The notes: generated by a model not told the origin, from the sequence alone. Shown: positions 9,366 to 18,625, counted from the stretch's first letter. The stretch: 64,000 bases of DNA from Nanobdellota archaeon (GCA_024654505.1 JANLHN010000003.1:231037-295036), one strand, 5' to 3'. Translations and numbers: made by a program.

Positions 9366-9515
9366 CAGGTTTAAATCTAGAACGCTCCGGGAAGGATTTT
9401 ACTCAAAATCATGTCTTCAAGATAAAATTAGTTGTTGAAGACCTAATTTTTCTCTCGTTCTCAGACCTGCAAAGATCTTTTAATTTGTTCAGGTCTAAAA
9501 ACTCACATCGACCCT
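9366..9515. repeat. distal tRNA-Asn trailer repeat unit (150 bp)
   Basis: Starts CAGGTTTAAATCTAGAACGCTCCGGGAAGGATTTT; carries a copy of the tRNA-Asn 3' end (9383..9399). Confidence 0.85.
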
Positions 9516-9615
9516 CAGGTTCAAATCTAGAACGCTCCGGGAAGGATTTTACTCAAAATTATGTCTTCAAGATAAAATTAGTTGTTGAAGACCTAATTTT
9601 TCGCCTTCGACGTCT
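9516..9615. repeat. proximal tRNA-Asn trailer repeat unit (100 bp)
   Basis: Starts CAGGTTCAAATCTAGAACGCTCCGGGAAGGATTTT; carries a copy of the tRNA-Asn 3' end (9533..9549). Confidence 0.88.
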
Positions 9616-9632
9616 CAGGTTCAAATCTAGAA

Positions 9633-9707
9633 CGCTCCGGGAAGGATTTGAACCTTCGACCCCACGGTTAACAGCCGTGTGCTCTAACCGGACTGAGCTA
9701 CCGGAGC
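9633..9707 (-). tRNA. tRNA-Asn (GTT)
   Basis: GCTCCGGTAGCTCAGTCCGGTTAGAGCACACGGCTGTTAACCGTGGGGTCGAAGGTTCAAATCCTTCCCGGAGCG; cloverleaf folds, anticodon GTT, G73, CCA not encoded. Confidence 0.95.
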
Positions 9708-9743
9708 ATAATCATTTATTACGAGAAGCATATTTAAAACTAA

Positions 9744-10283
9744 CTAATCGTCTTCAAGGTCTTCTTCAACCCCTTCTCTTAAACCTAAATCTTCATCGTC
9801 AAATTTCCTTCTTGCGACGTTCTGTTTCTCGAGATAGGAGAAGACATTACCATGTTTTGCTCCGTGAATTAGGGACTCTATTGCTTGAACCGCTGCGTCT
9901 AGGTGTGTTGAGTCTACAATTAATCCAATAGAATTGTCATGTATTACTAAAACTGCACCAGTTAATTTTTCTATAGTCTTTCTTGCTTTTCCCTCTGTTC
10001 CAATTATCCTAGCTCTAACATCTTTCAGATTTTTTCTTCTTGTGTTTTCTTTAACACCAATAAACTCTAAAACAAAATCTTCATTTTTTAAAAGAAGGGC
10101 GTCATCGACGTGGAAACCAAAGTCAACTGCATGGATTATTTTTTCTGCCAGGAATTCGTTTAATTCATCACCTTTTAAAGAGATGTTACCTTTTCCAAAA
10201 CCTATTTTTATTTTCATCTTTCCTTCTATCGTTGGAACAGCCTTCTTTATTTTAGACATGTTTTGGATAAGAACTTTTCTCAT
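9744..10283 (-). CDS. KH-domain RNA-processing protein (archaeal Dim2/Pno1-like)
   Basis: ARIIGTEGKARKTIEKLTGAVLVIHDNSIGLI KH motif; start may be internal at MSKIKKAVP; next to aIF1A. Confidence 0.85.
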   Translation of the reverse strand: MRKVLIQNMSKIKKAVPTIEGKMKIKIGFGKGNISLKGDELNEFLAEKIIHAVDFGFHVDDALLLKNEDFVLEFIGVKENTRRKNLKDVRARIIGTEGKARKTIEKLTGAVLVIHDNSIGLIVDSTHLDAAVQAIESLIHGAKHGNVFSYLEKQNVARRKFDDEDLGLREGVEEDLEDD

Positions 10284-10284
10284 G

Positions 10285-10650
10285 TTAGAATTCTTCTGCT
10301 TCGGTGGTTAATTTTCCCATCGCTTTTAGCTTTGTTACCGCTATTGGGGCATATTTGAACAGAACATCTCCTTTATTGTCGTCGAACTCCCAAGGTTCGA
10401 CTATTATTGCATCTCCTTCCCTTAACCAAAGACCTCTTCTTTTTCTTCCAGGAACTCGACAATTTCTTGTTTTTCCATCCATACAAGAGACTATCATCCT
10501 AGAGCCCCCACATCTCTGAGTAATTATCCCAATGACCTCTTTGTCTTTAGGGAGTTTAACCCTTACTGGCCCTTCTGGAACATATCCAGACGTAGGCCCA
10601 GCTACGGCAGAGTTCTTTTTTGATTTATCTTTAAATTTTGTGAAAGCCAT
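10285..10650 (-). CDS. translation initiation factor aIF1A
   Basis: MIVSCMDGKTRNCRVPGRKRRGLWLREGDAIIVEPW S1/OB fold typical of eIF1A. Confidence 0.95.
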   Translation of the reverse strand: MAFTKFKDKSKKNSAVAGPTSGYVPEGPVRVKLPKDKEVIGIITQRCGGSRMIVSCMDGKTRNCRVPGRKRRGLWLREGDAIIVEPWEFDDNKGDVLFKYAPIAVTKLKAMGKLTTEAEEF

Positions 10651-10695
10651 ATATAGACGAGAAAAATTGGATATTTAAAACTAACTAATGACAAA

Positions 10696-11007
10696 TTAAA
10701 CCAAAACCAATGAAAAGGGAATTCCATCAATATCTAGAACTCCTTCTTCTGTAATTATCCCCATTTCTTTTGCTAGTTTTATTGAGTTTTCTCCAACGAT
10801 GTTGAATGTTGCATCTTCATAAAGATACTTTTCTATTGCCTTCTTAACTTCTTTTGAGCTCATCTCTTCTCCTTGAAAGAAAGGTCCTGTTAAATCGAGT
10901 TGTTTTATCCCTTCTGTGAGGAGTTTGCCCAAAAGTTCTTTGTCACAAATTGCAACAACTGTACGATAAGAATCGTGCACTTTTAGTAAGATGTTTTTTT
11001 CGGCCAT
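10696..11007 (-). CDS. DUF424-family protein
   Basis: VAICDKELLGKLL...LDLTGPFFQGE...ATFNIVGENSIKLAKEMG pattern. Confidence 0.8.
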   Translation of the reverse strand: MAEKNILLKVHDSYRTVVAICDKELLGKLLTEGIKQLDLTGPFFQGEEMSSKEVKKAIEKYLYEDATFNIVGENSIKLAKEMGIITEEGVLDIDGIPFSLVLV

Positions 11008-11016
11008 GTTAAGATT

Positions 11017-12312
11017 TTAGGGGCTACTTCTAGTAGGAGTTCTTGGGAAGGCTATTGCGTCTTTGATGTTGTCGAGGCCGCAAATCCATTTTATTAGTCT
11101 CTCTGTTCCAAGTCCATAGCCTCCGTGAGGAACTGCGCCGTAACTATGGATGTCAAAATAAAACTTATAATCTTCTAGGTCTTCCCCTTTTGTTTTTAGA
11201 GATTTCTTTAACTCTTCGATGTCTGTGTCTCGCATGCTTCCCCCAATTAATTCCCCATTGCCTTCTGGAGCTAGCATATCAAAACAAACGGCGGTCTTTG
11301 GATTATTAGGATCCTTTGGTTTGTAAAATGCCATTGCTTCTTTTGGATAATGTGTAACAAAAACCGGAGTATCATAATCTTCTATTAATTTTTCCTCTTC
11401 AATCGTCCTTAAATCTTTTCCCCAAGGAATATTCATCTTCTTTTTCTCCTTAAGAATCTTTAGTGCCTCGTCATAAGTCATTCTTGGGAATTTTTTCTTT
11501 GTGGAAGGTTCTAGTTTTTTAATATCTCTCCCTAGAATTTTTAACTCTTCTTTGTTTTCTTTGAGAACTTTTGAAATGACAAACTTTACCATCTCATCGG
11601 CGTAATCCATTAATTCGTTTAGGCTTGTCCACGCAACTTCCATCTCAGTATGCCAATATTCCGTTAGGTGTCTTGAGGTACTACTTTTTTCTGCCCTAAA
11701 ACTTGGAGCAATACAGTATATTTTTTCTAGAGAGTATAGAGCTGCTTCTGCGTATAGTTGCCATGTTTGAGCGAGATTCATTTTTTTATCAAAATATTTT
11801 ATTTCAAACATTGTTGGACCATCTTCTGCTCCCCCAGGAATAATAAGAGGAGAATTAAATTCATAGAATTTTTTACTGCGGAAGTATTCATGGATTGCTC
11901 CTAAAACTGTTGATCTTATCTTCATAATCGCAGTCATCTTTTGACTTCTTAGCCAAAGATGTCTTCGGTCTCCGAGAAGTTCTTCATTTAAGTCTTTATT
12001 AATTGGAAAATTATTGCTTTCTCCAATGATGTTGAATTTTTTAACTTGAACTTCAAATCCTGTTGGAGCACGCTTGTCTTCTTTAATTTCTCCTTCTAGT
12101 TCCATGCTAGCTTCAATTTGTACTTTGCCAATACTTTCCCATTCTTTATCGGAGAAATCTTCTTTTTTAAGAACACATTGAATTATGTTTGTAGAATCTC
12201 TTAAAACAATAAATTTTAATTTGTTGCTTCCTCTTTCCCTATAGACCCAACCATGAATTGATACGGGTCCTTTTCCCTTGGTTATTGCTTCTTGAATTGT
12301 TGTGTATTTCAT
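11017..12312 (-). CDS. asnS: asparaginyl-tRNA synthetase
   Basis: Class II aaRS; FRAEKSSTSRHLTEYWHTEMEVAW; GGYGLGTERLIKWICGLDNIKDAIAFPRTPTR. Confidence 0.92.
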   Translation of the reverse strand: MKYTTIQEAITKGKGPVSIHGWVYRERGSNKLKFIVLRDSTNIIQCVLKKEDFSDKEWESIGKVQIEASMELEGEIKEDKRAPTGFEVQVKKFNIIGESNNFPINKDLNEELLGDRRHLWLRSQKMTAIMKIRSTVLGAIHEYFRSKKFYEFNSPLIIPGGAEDGPTMFEIKYFDKKMNLAQTWQLYAEAALYSLEKIYCIAPSFRAEKSSTSRHLTEYWHTEMEVAWTSLNELMDYADEMVKFVISKVLKENKEELKILGRDIKKLEPSTKKKFPRMTYDEALKILKEKKKMNIPWGKDLRTIEEEKLIEDYDTPVFVTHYPKEAMAFYKPKDPNNPKTAVCFDMLAPEGNGELIGGSMRDTDIEELKKSLKTKGEDLEDYKFYFDIHSYGAVPHGGYGLGTERLIKWICGLDNIKDAIAFPRTPTRSSP

Positions 12313-12313
12313 T

Positions 12314-13618
12314 TTAAGGAGTTAATCTTTCTGTGTCTCTTGGTAAAAAGGTTACTTCTCTGACATTCTTTATGTTTAGCATTAACATTAGGAACCTTGT
12401 GGGACTTATTGCAAACCCTCCGTGTGGGGGACAACCATATCTAAAAAAGTTTAGGTAGTCTTTTATTAATTCTAAGTTTATCTTCTTGTCTTTTGCTTGT
12501 TTTACCAAGATGTCATGTCTGTGTTCTCTTTGTGCTCCCGTTGTTACTTCTGTTCCTTTCCATATCAAATCAAAGCTTTTTGTTAAATCTTTTTCCTTCT
12601 CTTGCTTCATGTGATAAAATGGTCTTGCACTCCAGGGATAATCTTTTACAAATACAAATTCATGACCATATTTTTCTTTTATTATTTCAAATAATAATTT
12701 TTCTCCTTCGGCATCCAAGTCATCTTTGGGTCCATTATATCCTTTTGCCCCTACCATCTTTTGTGCTTCTTCCATAGTTACTCTTGGGAATGGTATTTTT
12801 GGTATTACCACCTCTGCCTCAAATACTCTTTTTATTTCTTCCCCATATTCTTCTTTTATTCTTTTTATGAAGTATTGTATCCATGCCTCTTCGGTCTGCA
12901 TTACATCCTCATGAGAATCTATGAATGATAATTCCATGTCTATCATTGTAAATTCTGTGTCGTGCCTTACAGTATGAGAGGGATTTGCCCGAAATACTGG
13001 TCCTATTTCAAATATCTTTTCAAATCCTGCCGACATTGCCATTTGTTTATAAAATTGTGGGCTTTGTGCGAGGTATGCTTTTTTTCCAAAATAGTCTACA
13101 CTGAATAATTCTGCTCCCGATTCGCTTGGTGACGGCATGAATTTTGGAGAGTATATTTGTACAAATTTATTTTTGGCCCAATATTCCCTCATTGCCTCTT
13201 CCATAAATGTCCAAATTTTGAATATTAGTAAATTTTTTGGTTTTCTTAAATCCAAATATCTATAGTCTAATCTTGTTGAGAGGTCCGTCGTTGTTGTTTT
13301 CTCGTTTACATGTATGGGTAAATCTTCTGCTTTACTTAAAAGTTTAATATTTAAGATTTCCACCTCAACATCGTTTCGGACATTATCGGCCTTTACTTTT
13401 GCTTCCTTGACATTCCCTTCAATTTCAATAACCGACTCTAAACTTAATTCACTAAATTTATCAAAGAGTTTTGAATCTTTTATTATACATTGGACGATTC
13501 CTGTAGAGTCTCTTAATAGTAAAAACTTTAGTTTTGCTAGGTCTCTCATCTCGTGAATCCAGCCTTTAATCGCCACTTTTTTGCCGGGTTTCAAATCACT
13601 GACATATGTCCTTTCCAT
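12314..13618 (-). CDS. aspS: aspartyl-tRNA synthetase (archaeal type)
   Basis: FRANPSHTVRHDTEFTMIDMELSF; GGFAISPTRFLMLMLNIKNVREVTFLPRDTERLTP. Confidence 0.92.
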   Translation of the reverse strand: MERTYVSDLKPGKKVAIKGWIHEMRDLAKLKFLLLRDSTGIVQCIIKDSKLFDKFSELSLESVIEIEGNVKEAKVKADNVRNDVEVEILNIKLLSKAEDLPIHVNEKTTTTDLSTRLDYRYLDLRKPKNLLIFKIWTFMEEAMREYWAKNKFVQIYSPKFMPSPSESGAELFSVDYFGKKAYLAQSPQFYKQMAMSAGFEKIFEIGPVFRANPSHTVRHDTEFTMIDMELSFIDSHEDVMQTEEAWIQYFIKRIKEEYGEEIKRVFEAEVVIPKIPFPRVTMEEAQKMVGAKGYNGPKDDLDAEGEKLLFEIIKEKYGHEFVFVKDYPWSARPFYHMKQEKEKDLTKSFDLIWKGTEVTTGAQREHRHDILVKQAKDKKINLELIKDYLNFFRYGCPPHGGFAISPTRFLMLMLNIKNVREVTFLPRDTERLTP

Positions 13619-13680
13619 GTTTTTGAAAAGATTGAGGAGTTTATAAAATTAGTGTAATTCTTATTAAAAGTAAAAATATC

Positions 13681-13710
13681 TTTTCCCCCAGCTCCCTGCT
13701 AGGGGGAAAA
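13681..13710. terminator. stem-loop between the DUF5679 gene and aspS
   Basis: TTTTCCCCC...GGGGGAAAA perfect 9-bp inverted repeat. Confidence 0.5.
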
Positions 13711-13721
13711 TGAGTTAAAAA

Positions 13722-13910
13722 TTAAAAGGCTTTTTTTGCTTCGCCTGCTTTTATTGCTTTTTCAGCGTTATCTTTTGAGCAAATTGCGCAAATAGTTGTG
13801 CCACATGACCCACATTTTCCTTTGGCCATAAATCCGCCACGCTTTGTCATAGTCATCTGGGCATCTTTCATTGTTTTCCTTTCCTTACATTTCATACAGT
13901 GTCCTTCCAT
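13722..13910 (-). CDS. DUF5679-like small zinc-binding protein
   Basis: CMKCKERKTM...GKCGSCGTTICAIC; SD-like GGAGG upstream. Confidence 0.8.
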   Translation of the reverse strand: MEGHCMKCKERKTMKDAQMTMTKRGGFMAKGKCGSCGTTICAICSKDNAEKAIKAGEAKKAF

Positions 13911-13934
13911 TTTTACCTCCAGTTTTGTTTAATT

Positions 13935-14336
13935 TTAAATTCTGTGGACCTCCTTACGTTCTCCACAAGCTAAACATTTAAGGAACAGTTTTGCTCCCTC
14001 CTCCTGTAATTCTGTGTCTGGTTTCTTACATTTTGAGCATAAAACAAAGGTATTGACATATCTCTCAATCTTTTCGTTAATCATCTTTGAAGCCAGCTTC
14101 CTAGACAAAATTATCCTATCTCCACTGATCTCTCCAAGACTTGCTAGTTCTTTAGATATAAACTTTAAAAGGTGTCCCTGGGGTCTCCTTATTCCTGAAG
14201 CGATTTGTGCAAAATTGGTGATTATGGTCTTTGTCCCCTCATGGTGGCCAGAAACCCTAGGTATCTCAAAGCGACAGCATTCTCTGGTAACCTTCACTTT
14301 CTCATATGCCTGGTTCAATAATTGTTCATAATTCAT
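13935..14336 (-). CDS. translation initiation factor aIF2 subunit beta
   Basis: GIRRPQGHLLKFISKEL and C-terminal CSKCKKPDTEL...CLACGERKEV zinc ribbon. Confidence 0.93.
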   Translation of the reverse strand: MNYEQLLNQAYEKVKVTRECCRFEIPRVSGHHEGTKTIITNFAQIASGIRRPQGHLLKFISKELASLGEISGDRIILSRKLASKMINEKIERYVNTFVLCSKCKKPDTELQEEGAKLFLKCLACGERKEVHRI

Positions 14337-14543
14337 AGATTACTATTGAACTATGCGTTTATAAGAGTTTATATGGTAATTTTACGTGTAAAATAAAGAT
14401 ATTTGTTATTTGATAATAGTGACATATAGAAAGGTTTATATAGTAAATGTGCCTTGAGATATTAGGCTAAATTTATAGAGCTTTTTGGTAGTTTATTTTA
14501 TTGATATTTATCTAACCAAAAACCTTTTAAATCATATAAATCA

Positions 14544-15245
14544 ATGATTTATGTAAATTCTAAGGAATTAGATTCTAAAATGGATGAAGATTTGAAAAAG
14601 AATATTTTGACGACTGGGACTTCTTTAGTTGGGATTGTTTGTAAAGATGGTGTAGTTATGGCTGGAGACAGAAAAACTACGGCCGGTGGACGAATAGTTA
14701 TGAGCAAGAATACCCAAAAAGTTGATGCAATAAACAATTATTTAGTTATTTCTGGGACTGGAACTTCTTCAGATATTGAATTATCTAAGAAGATTATTAG
14801 AGCCCAGCTAAAGCTTAAGGAACTTCGAGATAAGAAAAGGCCTACAATTAAGGAAGCGGCAAATATGATTGCTATGATGTCTTATAGAAACATTAGGCAG
14901 GCTTCAATGATTCCGTTCGTTGCTGGACTTATGGTTGGTGGAGTAAATGAAGATGGTTCTGTTGAGCTTTATTCCGTTGAACCTGCAGGAAGTACAATGA
15001 AAGTTGAGGACTTCGATGCAAACTTTTCATCGGGAATGCCTTACATTTTAGGTTTACTTGAGAGACAATACAAAAAAGGATTAACAATTGGAGAAGGAAT
15101 TGAACTGGCTATTGAAGCTATAAAATCTTCGTCCGAAAGGGACACTGCCTCTGGTTTTGGGGTTGATGTTTTCAAAATAACAAAAGAGGGTATTGAACAT
15201 ATCTCTAAACAAAGAATTGAGAGTGTTTACCAAGAACAAGCTTAG
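14544..15245 (+). CDS. psmB: proteasome beta subunit
   Basis: TTGTSLVGIVCKDGVVMAGDRKTT N-terminal nucleophile motif after a short propeptide; actual start may be 14580. Confidence 0.95.
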   Translation: MIYVNSKELDSKMDEDLKKNILTTGTSLVGIVCKDGVVMAGDRKTTAGGRIVMSKNTQKVDAINNYLVISGTGTSSDIELSKKIIRAQLKLKELRDKKRPTIKEAANMIAMMSYRNIRQASMIPFVAGLMVGGVNEDGSVELYSVEPAGSTMKVEDFDANFSSGMPYILGLLERQYKKGLTIGEGIELAIEAIKSSSERDTASGFGVDVFKITKEGIEHISKQRIESVYQEQA

Positions 15246-15290
15246 ATAAAATATAGTTTTAAGCTAAGACTATTCAGAGAAAAAGAAAAA

Positions 15291-17180
15291 ATGGCAGATA
15301 TCTTAAAAACAATAGAAGACCAATTACCTAAGGGCACTGTGAGTTCGACGATTTTTGAAGGAGCGAATATTGTAGTTTATACTTCTGATAGTGCTTTCTT
15401 AAAAAATGGAGACCCTGCAATTAAAGATGTTGTAAATTCTATAAAGAAAAGGGTTGAGCTTAGGGCGGATAAGGCTCTTTTAATGTCACAGGAAGAAACT
15501 GAGAAGAGAATAAGAGAGATTATCCCTGTTGATGCAGAGTTAACTCAGATTATTTTTGACCCTCAAAGAAGTATTGTTGTTGTAGAGGCTAAGCGGCCGG
15601 GGATTGCTATAGGCAAATCTGGCTCCGTTCTTAAAGATATAAAGATGAAGACGTTTTGGACGCCCCAAGTTCAGCGTTCTGCTGCAATTAGATCTAAAAT
15701 TACTGAGAAGATTAGAGAAGTTTTATACCAAGATAATAACTATAGAAAGAAATTCCTTAATTCTATTGGGGAAAAAGTTTACAAAGAATGGAATCCCGAA
15801 AAGATTGAGTCTTGGGTTAGAATAACTGCCTTGGGAGGTGCTAGACAAGTTGGAAGAAGTTGTTTCCTTCTACAGACCCCTGCATCTAAAATATTAATTG
15901 ATTGTGGAATTGATGTTTCTTCTAACGGAAAAGATAGGTACCCTTATTTGGAGGCTCCTGAATTAGATTTGGCATCTGTTGATGCTATTGTCTTATCTCA
16001 CGCCCATCTAGACCATTCTGGTTTAATCCCTTACATTTACAAAATGGGTTATAAGGGCCCCGTTTATATGACTCCTCCGACGAGAGATATTTCCGCCCTA
16101 ATGGCTCTTGATTTTATTGGTGTTGCTTATAAACAGGCGGCTGCGCCACTTTTCAAATCAACTGATATTAGAAATATGGTAAAACATTCCGTATCTCTTA
16201 ATTATAACGAGGTTACAGATATAACTCCAGATGTTAGAATCACGTTTTATAATGCGGGACATGTTCTCGGTTCTGCAATGATTCATTTTAATATTGGAAA
16301 TGGACTACATAATTATATTTATTCTGGAGATATTAAGTTTGGAAAGTCTAGGTTACTTGAACCGGCTGCAACATACTTCCCAAGACTTGAAACACTCCAA
16401 TTAGAGTCTACTTATGGAGGGAAAGATAGCAATTATCCTTCAAGAAAAGAATCTGAACAAGAATTATTAGACTTCATAAATACCGTTATCTCTAAGGGAG
16501 GGAAGGTCTTACTTCCGGAGTTGGGAACTGGGCATGCACAAGAAAAAATGCTTTTACTTGATGATGCAATGAAAACCGGAAAAATTCCAAAGGTTCCGGT
16601 TTATATTGATGGGTTAATTTGGGATATTAGTGCGGTGCATACTGCTTACCCTGATTTTTTGTCTAATTCTGTAAGATCTTTGATATTTGCAGATAAAAAT
16701 CCATTTACATCGGATACATTTCAGAGGGTCGGGTCTCCTCTAGAGAGAAAAAATGTGATTGAAGGCGGTCCTTGTATTGTTCTTGCAACATCGGGAATGC
16801 TTGTTGGAGGGGCTTCTGTGGAATATTTAAAAGAATTTGCAGAGAGTTCTAATAATGGATTATGTTTGTCTTGTTATCAGCCTGCAGGAGGCCTGGGTAG
16901 ACAAATTAAAGAGGGTTTGAAGGAGGCTATATTTAATGTTAATGGAAGAGATGAGAAAGTTTCAATCAATTTAAAATTTCTTGCTATTGATGGTTTTTCT
17001 GGTCATTCTTCAAGAAATGAATTAATGGCGTTTGTGAATATGATAAATCCAAAACCGAGGAGAATCATTATTAATCATGGGGAACAATCAAAGTCTTTAG
17101 ATTTGGCTTCTAGTATACATAAATCGTATAGAATAGAAACCTTGGTCCCAAAAAATCTTGAGACCATTAGGTTAAGGTAA
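15291..17180 (+). CDS. KH/beta-CASP ribonuclease aCPSF1 (FttA)
   Basis: KH region RPGIAIGKSGSVLKDI; metallo-beta-lactamase LSHAHLDHSGLIPY; beta-CASP SGMLVGGASVEYL. Confidence 0.95.
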   Translation: MADILKTIEDQLPKGTVSSTIFEGANIVVYTSDSAFLKNGDPAIKDVVNSIKKRVELRADKALLMSQEETEKRIREIIPVDAELTQIIFDPQRSIVVVEAKRPGIAIGKSGSVLKDIKMKTFWTPQVQRSAAIRSKITEKIREVLYQDNNYRKKFLNSIGEKVYKEWNPEKIESWVRITALGGARQVGRSCFLLQTPASKILIDCGIDVSSNGKDRYPYLEAPELDLASVDAIVLSHAHLDHSGLIPYIYKMGYKGPVYMTPPTRDISALMALDFIGVAYKQAAAPLFKSTDIRNMVKHSVSLNYNEVTDITPDVRITFYNAGHVLGSAMIHFNIGNGLHNYIYSGDIKFGKSRLLEPAATYFPRLETLQLESTYGGKDSNYPSRKESEQELLDFINTVISKGGKVLLPELGTGHAQEKMLLLDDAMKTGKIPKVPVYIDGLIWDISAVHTAYPDFLSNSVRSLIFADKNPFTSDTFQRVGSPLERKNVIEGGPCIVLATSGMLVGGASVEYLKEFAESSNNGLCLSCYQPAGGLGRQIKEGLKEAIFNVNGRDEKVSINLKFLAIDGFSGHSSRNELMAFVNMINPKPRRIIINHGEQSKSLDLASSIHKSYRIETLVPKNLETIRLR

Positions 17181-17200
17181 AATAAAAAATATTGGAGAAA

Positions 17201-17428
17201 TTATCTCCTTCGTCTGACGACTTTCTTTCTGATAGGTCCTCTTGTTACTTCTTTTGTCTTGCAAGATCCACATTTACATTCAACTATTGTCCAAGAGATT
17301 ATGAAAACTAAGAGCATACAGATTCCTACTATCCATCTAGTGGCTCCTACGGCTCCATTTCCTGGCCAAACAGCAAACGCAAACGTAACTACAGAAAGAA
17401 TTGTTAACATCCAATTCGCACAAGTCAT
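17201..17428 (-). CDS. small membrane protein with Cys pair and basic C-terminus
   Basis: 75 aa; TM segments; CKCGSCKTKEVTRGPIRKKVVRRRR; SD AGGAGG upstream. Confidence 0.65.
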   Translation of the reverse strand: MTCANWMLTILSVVTFAFAVWPGNGAVGATRWIVGICMLLVFIISWTIVECKCGSCKTKEVTRGPIRKKVVRRRR

Positions 17429-17580
17429 TTTTTACCTCCTATTAAAATGAAGATAGGAGATTATTTAAGTCTTGGGTTTGTGAGATAAACTTAAATAACA
17501 TCTCTGGTTGAATTAGATTAGAAAAATATGAAAGTAATATCAGAGATATTTCGGTCATTCATTTTCCCGGAGAAAAACAA

Positions 17581-18492
17581 ATGAAACACAAATTACCCAT
17601 TATGTTGCTTTTGCTTGGAATGTTTTTACTTACTCAGGTTGTGGGATTTTTTGTTGTAGGAATGTATGCTCCTACCTCTGGACATGACCTCCCCTTTGGG
17701 TTTCAAATTAATGAGAATGACGCAAAGCCGGGCTTTGTAGGAATTGTGTTCTCTTTTGTAATTGCTTTTGCGATAATTTTTGCTTTGATGAAATATAAAT
17801 GGAAGTTTATTATTAAAATTTGGTTTTTCCTTGTTGTCTTTCTTGCTCTTGCGATTTCTATAAATGCGTTTTTAATGGGACATTATGTTTCGGCATCTAT
17901 GATTGCTTTAACAATAGCATTTGTCCTCGCTGCTTTCAAAATATACAGGCCAAATGTTTTTGTCCATAATTTTACTGAATTGTTAATATACCCTGGTATT
18001 GCGGCCCTTTTTGTTCCGATTCTTGAGCCATTTTCAATAATCCTTCTCCTTGTTTTAATTTCGATTTATGATATGTGGGCTGTTTGGAAATCGGGAATTA
18101 TGCAGAAGATGGCGAAATTCCAAATGGAAGAGTTGAATTTATTTGGAGGATTTCTCATTCCTTCTATTTCAAAGAAAGTAAGAGATCAAATAAAGAATAT
18201 AAAACAAAAATATGTTGGAAAGAAAATGCCTAAGAATGTTCAGACAAAAAAGTTCAAAGTTAATCTAGCTATTCTTGGTGGGGGAGATGTTATCTTTCCA
18301 ATAATTGCTACAGGTGTCTTTATGAGGGCCTATGGTATAATCCCTGCATTGTTGGTTACTCTAGGGGCTTTTGTTGGATTGACTTTCTTATTTATTATTA
18401 CTAAGAAAGGAAAAGCGTATCCAGCGATGCCATATATAACTACAGGAATCTTTTTAGGGATGATTATTGGGAAGATATTTGTTGGATTCTAA
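17581..18492 (+). CDS. presenilin-like (GxGD) intramembrane aspartyl protease, archaeal PSH-like
   Basis: ISIYDMWAVWKSG (YD), ILGGGDVIFP (GxGD), YPAMPYI (PAL-like); multi-TM. Confidence 0.88.
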   Translation: MKHKLPIMLLLLGMFLLTQVVGFFVVGMYAPTSGHDLPFGFQINENDAKPGFVGIVFSFVIAFAIIFALMKYKWKFIIKIWFFLVVFLALAISINAFLMGHYVSASMIALTIAFVLAAFKIYRPNVFVHNFTELLIYPGIAALFVPILEPFSIILLLVLISIYDMWAVWKSGIMQKMAKFQMEELNLFGGFLIPSISKKVRDQIKNIKQKYVGKKMPKNVQTKKFKVNLAILGGGDVIFPIIATGVFMRAYGIIPALLVTLGAFVGLTFLFIITKKGKAYPAMPYITTGIFLGMIIGKIFVGF

Positions 18493-18625
18493 TGCCCGGG
18501 GCAAGTTTGGTGACTGCATCACATATTTATCTTAATTTCGCCTTCGGCGAGGAGGTAATGTAATCCTACTTTTTTTAGTTGAACAATTTATCTATAGGTT
18601 GTAGGTATTACTAAACGTTCCCCGA

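Noticed and set aside
9366-9660. tRNA-Asn 3'-end repeats as att sites of an integrated element
   Set aside because: No integrase, phage or plasmid gene lies between or beside the repeats, the units are only 100 to 150 bp, and tRNA-Ser shows repeats on both ends. Kept as trailer repeats instead.
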